Below, piece after piece: positions 8,305 through 13,397 of a stretch of 14,680 bases of DNA. The notes beneath the pieces were generated by a model. The model saw only the letters and a list, made by a program, of their open reading frames with translations, made no database searches and was not told the DNA's origin. The DNA is from Actinobacteria bacterium UBA4719 (GTDB taxonomy: Bacteria; Actinomycetota; Actinomycetes; Actinomycetales; Dermatophilaceae): NCBI GenBank assembly GCA_002404345.1, contig DHJN01000090.1:1-14680 (forward strand). The letters are read 5' to 3'. A program made the position numbers and the translations under genes. Numbering within the stretch: position 1 is the stretch's first letter; the number at the start of each line of letters is the position of its first letter.

Positions 8305-8763
8305 CAATGGCTGCTCGCGGCACCCCATCCCATCGGCCAGCTGATGGGCGAGGTCGAGAGCCGCTGGCATGGTGAGCTGGCCGCGCAGGGCCGTCGGCTC
8401 CAGGTGAACCTCCAGCCCGGGGTCACCATGATCGAGGTCCCAGGAAGTCTGGTCACCCAGATTCTGGATGTGTTGATAGACAACGCTCTTCGCCACGGTC
8501 GGGGTGCGGTGACGCTGACCGCCCGTGAGATGAGCGATGCTGTCGCGGTCGATGTTGCCGACGAGGGTTCGATCGGCATGGACCCGGGCGCGGTGTTTGA
8601 TCGCGGGAGGTCAGGTGGTGACGGACAAGGCATCGGCCTGGCCTTCGCAAGATCGATGGCCGAAGCCAGTGGAGGGCGGGTGGTGCTGGCCCGCAGATCA
8701 CCCGCGACCTCCACCCTCTTCCTCCCCGACGATCCGTCGCACCCCGGCGCGACCACCGGTTGA
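8305..8763 (+). pseudogene. Sensor histidine kinase, C-terminal ATP-binding fragment only
   Basis: About 150 codons, in frame to a TGA at 8761-8763, encode the catalytic ATPase domain of a histidine kinase. PIGQLMGEVESRWHGELAAQ is the usual entry, QILDVLIDNALRHGRGAVTL the N-box, then a G1 region and GDGQGIGLAFARSMAEASGG the G2 box. The sensor, membrane helices, HAMP and phosphoacceptor domains are absent; the frame runs upstream only into sequence antisense to ATPase 1. The G1 box is DEGSIG instead of the usual DEGPGI, so a key glycine has moved, a further sign of decay. An in-frame ATG at 8344 has no ribosome binding site. It may be the remains of the partner of the response regulator at 3721-4467. 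Confidence 0.85.
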
Positions 8764-8807
8764 GTCGCCATGAGGACCGGTAGCCAACAAGATTCAGGAA
8801 AGGCCCT

Positions 8808-9437
8808 ATGAACCCCCTCCGGCACCTGGACGACCAGCTGTTCCTGACCATCAACTCCTTCGCCCGCCAGACCCCGTGGCTGCACGGCTCGTTCCTGGCG
8901 TACGCCAAGTACGGCATGGTCCTGTTCGGGGTGCTCCTGCTGGCCGGGCTCTGGATCTCCCGACGAGGCGAGTCACGCGTCCTGGCCAAAGGGGGGTGGG
9001 CCTGCATCGCGACCCTGGTCGCTCTCGGGCTCAACCAGCCCGTCGGGCACGTGTTCGCCGAGGCACGGCCCTACGTCACCCACCCGCAGATCCTGCGCCT
9101 GGCCGACGTCACCACCGACTTCTCCTTCCCCTCTGACCATGCCGTCATGGGGGGTGCGGTAGCCGCCGGCCTGTTGCTGGTCCGCCGCCGCCTGGGTCTA
9201 CTTGCGGCCCTGGCTGCCGCGGTGATGGCGTTCGCGCGGGTTTACATCGGCGCCCACTACCCGTGGGACGTCCTTGGGGGACTGGCCTTTGGCGCCGTCG
9301 TGGTACTGCTCGGCTGGGTGCTGCTCGGGCGCCCGCTGACGTCCTTGACCGCCCGCCTACGCTGTCAACATGGCCTGCGTGCCGTCTTCGCCGAGCGCCA
9401 TGGTTCCGTTCATACCTCAGCCGGGCCAGGGGCCTGA
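8808..9437 (+). CDS. PAP2-family phosphatase (undecaprenyl-diphosphatase-like)
   Basis: This 209-residue membrane enzyme is complete. The three PAP2 motifs are present: Arg87-Pro88 in FAEARPY, PSDH with the catalytic-site His111 in FSFPSDHAVMGG, and Arg144...His150...Asp154 in ARVYIGAHYPWD. Four or five hydrophobic helices surround them (about 33-50, 63-82, 112-125, 129-146, 156-173). The layout is like BcrC/YbjG, which dephosphorylate undecaprenyl diphosphate to recycle the cell-wall lipid carrier; phosphatidic acid or another lipid phosphate is possible. AGGAAAGG lies four bases before the ATG. It follows the kinase fragment by 44 bases in the same direction, so it may once have been co-transcribed with the kinase. 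The last 35 residues after helix 5 are polar and look unconserved, so the true stop may have been lost. Confidence 0.9.
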   Translation: MNPLRHLDDQLFLTINSFARQTPWLHGSFLAYAKYGMVLFGVLLLAGLWISRRGESRVLAKGGWACIATLVALGLNQPVGHVFAEARPYVTHPQILRLADVTTDFSFPSDHAVMGGAVAAGLLLVRRRLGLLAALAAAVMAFARVYIGAHYPWDVLGGLAFGAVVVLLGWVLLGRPLTSLTARLRCQHGLRAVFAERHGSVHTSAGPGA

Positions 9438-9560
9438 CTTCGCGCCCGTGAGCGGTTCACCCGCCGCGCCGCGCTTTGCAAAGCCGGCGTTGACAGCCGC
9501 CGAGGTGGCGTCGTCACCGGGCTCGATCGCAGCCGCAAACACGTGCCACGGACCTGCGGG
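9417..9560 (-). pseudogene. Unrecognised 47-codon C-terminal-like fragment
   Basis: On the minus strand a stop-to-stop frame reads AGPWHVFAAAIEPGDDATSA, then AVNAGFAKRGAAGEPLTGAK, then SGPWPG and a stop. The composition is protein-like and unlike the neighbouring Arg/Pro noise. It has no start codon or ribosome binding site. Directly upstream in the same frame, before an internal TGA at 9561-9563, is another protein-like piece, CPITDDRAIVPELAAFKPRP. Together they look like the decayed end of one or two genes. No family recognised. The last 21 bases overlap the end of the PAP2 gene on the other strand. Confidence 0.3.
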
Positions 9561-9637
9561 TCAGGGGCGGGGCTTGAAGGCGGCCAGTTCGGGGACGATT
9601 GCGCGGTCATCCGTGATGGGGCAGGTGCTGGCTCAAA

Positions 9638-9751
9638 CAGACCGGTGCTAGTGCTGCCGTAGGAATGTCCCACCACCGTCAACATCCCCATCGGGCCATC
9701 ATGAGTGGTTCGCATCGCGTTCACGTCGGCCGCCAGCAGTTTGGAGCCCAC
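9638..9751 (-). pseudogene. Fragment of a DUF1023-type alpha/beta hydrolase
   Basis: Thirty-eight codons read LLAADVNAMRTTHDGPMGML, then TVVGHSYGSTSTGL. This matches the conserved centre of the actinobacterial DUF1023 hydrolases (PF06259), including the nucleophile elbow GHSYGS (about 9653-9670) preceded by a helix and a strand. Nothing of the several hundred residues normally before and after it is present in any frame. The frame continues with Pro/Ser-rich noise. It is a remnant, not a gene; the actual homology should be tested by profile search. Confidence 0.6.
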
Positions 9752-10092
9752 CTCGGTTGGGGCTCGCGTGCGAGACGAGGAAAACCAGGCCGTCGTGCTT
9801 GTGGGGCGTGTTCACTGCGATGTATTCCGAGTAGTCCGCCGCCGCCCTTCAGCCGCCAGGACGTCATGTTGGCGCCAGAGGCAGCGCAGGCCGCATCCAC
9901 TGTCGTGCGCTGCCCCGGCTTGAGCAGGATCTGGTCTTGGTCCGGGCGGCAGTAGGCGCCCTGGCAGTTCCACCCCTCCGGCGGCGCTGGCCATGACGGC
10001 TCCGGTCGCCATCCTGACGGCGGCGCCCATCCCGCAGGCGGTGTGGGCCATCCAGGCGGGGCCCACCATTGCCGGCGGTTCACGCCGGTCAC
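9752..10092 (-). pseudogene. Fragment of a Trp/Pro-repeat-leader protein, frameshifted
   Basis: From a GTG at 10092 the frame gives four imperfect repeats of Pro-Pro-x-Gly-Trp (APPGW, PPAGW, PPSGW, PPEGW). Then follows a Cys-containing segment (GAYCRPDQDQILLKPGQRTT). Near 9835 the protein-like reading moves to the next frame (DYSEYIAVNTPHKHDGLVFL, then VSHASPN). The sequence then changes again to the DUF1023 fragment. Pro/Gly/Trp leaders of this type occur at the N-terminus of many actinobacterial proteins of unknown function. With no usable ribosome binding site, a frameshift and no natural end, this looks like a decayed gene. Confidence 0.45.
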
Positions 10093-10125
10093 CCTGCCAC
10101 GTTGTGCGAAAGAGGAAAAAGCTCG

Positions 10126-10376
10126 TCATCGTCGGATCTGTGACGAGGGGTGGAGTCCCAGGCTGATGCGAACGGCGCGGTCGACGTGAAGAGCAGTCGT
10201 GTCATACAGCACCGCGTCCGACATGTCCCCCGCCGCGACGAGGAGGCTGATCTCGGTGCATCCGAGCACGATGCCTTGAGCGCCACGGGCGACAAGGTCG
10301 CGCATGATTGATCCGGCGGTAGTACTCCGCGCTGGCAACACTGCTCATGGCCACCCAGAACACCGATGGTCTTCAT
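10126..10376 (-). pseudogene. Aspartate/glutamate racemase with internal deletion and frameshifts
   Basis: The gene starts MKTIGVLGG at the ATG at 10376, the typical racemase N-terminus. One extra C at 10349-10352 shifts frame; corrected, it continues MSSVASAEYYRRIN. Near 10305 it jumps straight to the C-terminal part (RDLVARGAQGIVLGCTEISL, then YDTTALHVDRAVRISLG). Roughly the central two-thirds of a normal racemase of about 230-250 residues is missing. That part carries the first catalytic cysteine; only the second (in GCTE) remains. The enzyme family interconverts L- and D-aspartate or related acids, but this copy cannot be active. The joint lies where both flanks encode Tyr-Arg-Arg-Ile-like sequence, so a short-homology deletion is plausible. 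Confidence 0.75.
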
Positions 10377-10396
10377 CTTGCCGCCCTGTCTCCCTT

Positions 10397-10435
10397 GCCC
10401 GAGTTGCATGCCCGAGCTGCTCGCCCGAACTTTAG
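10397..10435. repeat. Three imperfect 13-bp direct repeats upstream of the racemase remnant
   Basis: GCCCGAGTTGCAT, GCCCGAGCTGCTC and GCCCGAACTTTAG follow each other at a 13-bp period, 21 bases before the racemase start. GCCCGA is exact in all three. This could be an old operator array or chance in GC-rich DNA. The rest of the 165-base gap (10377-10541) shows nothing else. Confidence 0.4.
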
Positions 10436-10541
10436 GGGACGCCACCGTTTCTCCGGAGCCGAGGACTTCCTCATCGGTCGGGGGAGGCCGGGTGGCACCT
10501 GGCGTCCTCGTCCACAGTGTCGGGTGTGGCGGTGCGACTGG

Positions 10542-11024
10542 TCAGCCGGCCAGCACTTCGTCGAGGCGCTCGTAGCCCTCGCGGACGCCGTCCTCCATGC
10601 CGCTTGCCACGAACGCGTCGCGGTCCTCGAAGGAGTCGACCAGCGACGTCGAGGTGAGGCGGGTGCGGCCGCCGCCGAGGTCCTCGAAGAGGAGGCGCTC
10701 CAGGGCTACGTCGTCGGGCTGGCCCTCGAACGTGAAGGTTTGGACGATCAGCTCGCAGGGGCGCACCTCATGGAAGCAGCCGTGGAAGCCGAACTCGTTG
10801 CCGCCGCTCACCATCCGGTAGCGGTATGACCCGCCGGTGCGGCAGTCGTAGTGGTCGATCCGCATCTCGTGGCGGCGTGGCCCGAGCCATCGGACCACGA
10901 GCTCGGGGTCGGTGTGGGCCCGGAAGACCTTCTCGGGCGGGGCATCGAAGTCCCGGGTGATCCGGACGAGGGGGACGTCGGGGTCGGCGGTGATCTCGGT
11001 CTGGTGGGTGCCGGTGGTGGTCAT
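10542..11024 (-). CDS. SRPBCC (AHSA1-type) ligand-binding protein
   Basis: The 160-residue protein has the AHSA1/START-like layout: an opening strand and helix (LVRITRDFDAPPEKVFRAHTDPELVVRWLGP), the TGGSYRYRMVSGGNEFGFHG strands, YTF-like FTFEGQPDD, and the long C-terminal helix GMEDGVREGYERLDEVLAG. These proteins form a cavity for a hydrophobic ligand; substrates are mostly unknown. The ATG at 11024 has AGGAG 8 bases upstream and overlaps the arsR stop as ATGA, so the two genes are one operon. ArsR-SRPBCC pairs are very common in actinobacteria. An upstream extension of the frame is only the opposite-frame reading of the arsR tail. The fold is secure; the function is not. Confidence 0.93.
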   Translation of the reverse strand: MTTTGTHQTEITADPDVPLVRITRDFDAPPEKVFRAHTDPELVVRWLGPRRHEMRIDHYDCRTGGSYRYRMVSGGNEFGFHGCFHEVRPCELIVQTFTFEGQPDDVALERLLFEDLGGGRTRLTSTSLVDSFEDRDAFVASGMEDGVREGYERLDEVLAG

Positions 11025-11440
11025 GTCGATGCTCCTGCCTGAGGTGGTTTGAGTGGTTGAGGTTGTGTGAGTGGTTGACGTGGTTGACGTGGTTGGGGTC
11101 GTGGGGTGGGTTCGACGTCGTCCGGCATCGACCGGAGAAGGTCGTCGAGTCGGCGGTAGCGCTCCTCGGCCTGGCGGCGGTAGCACTCGATCCACTTGGT
11201 CATCAGGTCGAAGATCTCCGCTTCGAGGTGCACCGGTCGGCGCTGGGCCTGCCGGCTGCGGCTGACCAGACCGGCGTCCTGCAGCACCTTGAGGTGCTTG
11301 GAGACGGCCTGGACGGTCACCAGGTAGGGCTCGGCGAGCTCGTTGACGGTGGCGTCTCCGACGGCGAGCCTCGCCACCATGTCGCGCCGGGTGGGATCGG
11401 CCAGGGCCGAGAACACCCGGGAGAGCGGATCAGCCGCCAC
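11021..11440 (-). CDS. ArsR-family winged-helix repressor
   Basis: The 139-residue protein starts with GTG at 11440, set by AAGGAGG six bases upstream; an ATG 23 codons earlier would place the operator inside the gene. PLSRVFSALADPTRRDMVARL opens the winged helix, and VNELAEPYLVTVQAVSKHLKVLQDAGLVSR is the helix-turn-helix with its recognition helix (about 41-56). The wing follows (RQAQRRPVHLEAEIFDLM). There is no CxC metal site, so it is unlikely to sense arsenite; in this subgroup the partner SRPBCC protein or a small molecule is the likely signal. The C-terminal 30 residues are a Pro/Gln/Arg-rich low-complexity tail encoded by a 9-bp repeat array. Transcription should be autoregulated through the palindromes just upstream. 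Confidence 0.92.
   Translation of the reverse strand: MAADPLSRVFSALADPTRRDMVARLAVGDATVNELAEPYLVTVQAVSKHLKVLQDAGLVSRSRQAQRRPVHLEAEIFDLMTKWIECYRRQAEERYRRLDDLLRSMPDDVEPTPRPQPRQPRQPLTQPQPLKPPQAGAST
11044..11097. repeat. Six-unit degenerate 9-bp array inside the arsR 3' end
   Basis: On the plus strand the units are GTGGTTTGA, GTGGTTGAG, GTTGTGTGA, GTGGTTGAC, GTGGTTGAC and GTGGTTGGG, in exact 9-bp phase. They encode the Pro-Arg-Gln-rich tail of ArsR and sit just before the SRPBCC start. GGTTGA, the half-site of the operator upstream of arsR, occurs at 11055, 11073 and 11082. Whether this is more than coincidence is unknown. Confidence 0.75.
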
Positions 11441-11448
11441 AGCCTTCC

Positions 11449-11482
11449 TCCTTGTGTTCAACCGATCGGTTGAACACAAGGA
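11449..11482. promoter_or_regulatory. Perfect 34-bp palindrome, main ArsR operator candidate
   Basis: The 17-base arm TCCTTGTGTTCAACCGA is followed by its exact reverse complement, with no spacer. The core TCAACCGATCGGTTGA (11458-11473) has the form TCAACC-N4-GGTTGA. It ends 8 bases before the arsR GTG and includes part of its ribosome binding site, so bound repressor or an mRNA hairpin could block both transcription and translation. Confidence 0.85.
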
Positions 11483-11509
11483 TAGAACGCAAGAGCGCGC
11501 CGTGGTCAA
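11479..11509 (-). promoter_or_regulatory. Candidate arsR-SRPBCC promoter
   Basis: On the minus strand TTGACC (11509-11504) and TATCCT (11484-11479) are spaced by 19 bases. The -35 box lies inside the second operator and the -10 box touches the edge of the 34-bp palindrome, an arrangement that fits repression. The 19-base spacer is longer than ideal. Confidence 0.4.
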
Positions 11510-11521
11510 CCAGTTGGTTGA
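11506..11521. promoter_or_regulatory. Second ArsR operator candidate
   Basis: TCAACCAGTTGGTTGA repeats the TCAACC-N4-GGTTGA core of the main palindrome. The two centres are 48 bp apart, about four and a half helical turns, so the sites lie roughly on opposite helical faces. Confidence 0.7.
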
Positions 11522-11527
11522 GGAACA

Positions 11528-11545
11528 TCAGCGGTGGGCCGCTGA
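11528..11545 (-). terminator. Possible terminator after treZ
   Basis: TCAGCGG-TGGG-CCGCTGA is an exact 7-bp stem with a 4-base loop, about 40 bases after the treZ stop. It has no clear T-run. It would separate treYZ from arsR, which is transcribed in the same direction. Confidence 0.35.
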
Positions 11546-11585
11546 GCGGGACCGGAGGTGGGTCCAGGCCAATGGACGCGGATTC

Positions 11586-13397
11586 TTAGCGCAGGCGGAT
11601 GATGGCGGCCGACCGTGCTGGCAGGGTGATCTGGAGGCGTTTGACAAGCCCCACCGCTGAGCCCGGAAGGAGACCGGGCTCGGTGCTGAAAAGCACGTTG
11701 CCCGGTGGAGCCGGCAGCGGCTGAGCGTGGTCGGCGAGGTTGGCCAGCACGTCGAACGCGCCACGGTGCACGATGATCCACTGTGCGTCCTCGTCGAAGT
11801 CGACCCCGACCCGGTCGAGGCGGGGATCAGCCAGATCCGGCTGCTCACGACGTAACCCCAGCAGCCGGCGGTAGAGCGCCAGCATGTCTGCGTGCCCAGG
11901 CTCGTCCCGCTCGGACCAGTGCAGCTTGGCGCCGGTGAACGCGGCCGGATCCTGCGGGTTGACGACGACGTCGTCGGCGTCCCAGCCGTGTTCGGCGAAC
12001 TCCTCGATCCGACCGGTGGCGGTGGCCTGCGCCAGCTCCGGCTCCGGGTGCGAGGTGAAGAAGGGCCACGGCGTGCTGGCGGCCCACTCCTCACCCATCC
12101 AGAGCATCGGGGTGAACGGCGAGGTCAGCAGAAGGGTGGCGCCGACCTTGAGCATGCCCGGTCGGGCGATCTTGGGGAGCCGGTCGCCAGCGGCACGGTT
12201 GCCGACCTGGTCGTGGTTCTGCAGGCACACGACGAACCGGTAACCCGGGGTGTGTTCGGTGTCCACCGGCTTGCCGTGACGCCGGCCCCGAAAGGTGGAG
12301 TAGGTCCCATCGTGGAGGAACGCCACGGTCAGCACCTTGGCCAGCGCCGACAGTGACCCGAAGTCGCTGTAGTAGCCCTGCTGCTCCCCGGACAACAGCG
12401 CGTGCAACGCGTGATGCAGGTCGTCGTTCCACTGACCGTCCAGCCCGTACCCACCCGCGGTGCGGCCGGTGAACATGATGGGGTCGTTCAGGTCGGACTC
12501 GGCGATCAGGACCAGGGGTCGGCCAAGCTCGGCCGAAAGGGTCTTGACCCGGGTGGACAGCTCGGCCAGCAGGTGGACGTCGGAGGAGTCCTCCAGCGCA
12601 TGCACCGCGTCCAGGCGCAGCGCGTCCACATGGAACTCCGACAGCCACATCAGCGCGTTGTCGAGGATGAACTCGCGGACCGGACCGGCCGACTCGCCGT
12701 CCAGGTTGATCAGGTCCCCCCACGTGTTGCGGCCGGCCTTGAAATACGGACCGAAGCGCAGCAGGTAGTTGCCGGACGGGCCGAGGTGGTTGTAGACGAC
12801 GTCGAGCACCACGGCCAGGCCTCGGTTGTGGCAGGTATCGACGAGCCGCTTCAGAGCGTCCGGGCCTCCGTAGGCCTCGTGCACGGCATACCAGAGCACG
12901 CCGTCGTAGCCCCAGTTCCACTCGCCGTTGAAAGCGTTGACCGGCAGGATCTCCACGTGGGTTACGCCCAGCTCGACCAGATGGTCGAGTCGCTCGATCG
13001 CGGCGTCGAAGGTGCCGGCCGGGGTGAACGTCCCGATGTGCAGCTCGTAGATCACCGAGTCGGGCAGGTCGTGGCCGGGCCAGTCGGCGTCGGTCCAGGC
13101 GAAGTCGTCGGCATAGAACCGGCTCGGCTGATGCACGCCGCGGGGTTGCCACCGGGATCGCGGGTCGGTGAGCACCTGCTCGTCGTCGTCCAGCAGGAAG
13201 CCGTATTCGCGGCCCGGCAGCGCCGCCGCCACCTCGGCTCGCCACCAGCCGTCCGGGGCAGGTTCGAGATCTGCCGTCACTGCCGGTTCGAGATCCGTTG
13301 TCGACCCGAACAACTCAGTCAGCCCTGTCACTGCCGGGTCCATTATCGCAACCCGCACCCTGGCGGCGTTTGGTGCCCACACACTTACTTCGGGCAT
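11586..13397 (-). CDS. treZ: Malto-oligosyltrehalose trehalohydrolase
   Basis: The 603-residue GH13 enzyme cuts trehalose from the end of maltooligosyl-trehalose, the second step of the TreY-TreZ route in the cytoplasm. After an N-terminal beta-sandwich (VSVWAPNAARVRVAI...DGWWRAEV) comes DSVIYELHIGTFTPAGTF, typical of TreZ, then the barrel. DVVYNHLGPSGNY is near 199-211, the nucleophile Asp263 in DALRLDAVHAL, the acid/base Glu300 in LIAESD and Asp396 in QNHDQVGNR. The C-terminal domain ends in ARSAAIIRLR. The ATG overlaps the treY stop by one base (TGATG) with GAGGAG upstream in treY, so the genes are coupled. One oddity is a low-complexity N-terminal insertion with PAVT and DLEPA each occurring twice (about 21-47), matching an 11-bp DNA repeat at 13261 and 13285. 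Length and active site are otherwise normal. Confidence 0.96.
   Translation of the reverse strand: MPEVSVWAPNAARVRVAIMDPAVTGLTELFGSTTDLEPAVTADLEPAPDGWWRAEVAAALPGREYGFLLDDDEQVLTDPRSRWQPRGVHQPSRFYADDFAWTDADWPGHDLPDSVIYELHIGTFTPAGTFDAAIERLDHLVELGVTHVEILPVNAFNGEWNWGYDGVLWYAVHEAYGGPDALKRLVDTCHNRGLAVVLDVVYNHLGPSGNYLLRFGPYFKAGRNTWGDLINLDGESAGPVREFILDNALMWLSEFHVDALRLDAVHALEDSSDVHLLAELSTRVKTLSAELGRPLVLIAESDLNDPIMFTGRTAGGYGLDGQWNDDLHHALHALLSGEQQGYYSDFGSLSALAKVLTVAFLHDGTYSTFRGRRHGKPVDTEHTPGYRFVVCLQNHDQVGNRAAGDRLPKIARPGMLKVGATLLLTSPFTPMLWMGEEWAASTPWPFFTSHPEPELAQATATGRIEEFAEHGWDADDVVVNPQDPAAFTGAKLHWSERDEPGHADMLALYRRLLGLRREQPDLADPRLDRVGVDFDEDAQWIIVHRGAFDVLANLADHAQPLPAPPGNVLFSTEPGLLPGSAVGLVKRLQITLPARSAAIIRLR

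Noticed and set aside
9473..9484. 12-bp palindrome GCTTTGCAAAGC after the PAP2 gene
   Set aside because: It has no loop and no following T-run, so it is not a clear terminator, and a single copy gives no evidence for an operator.
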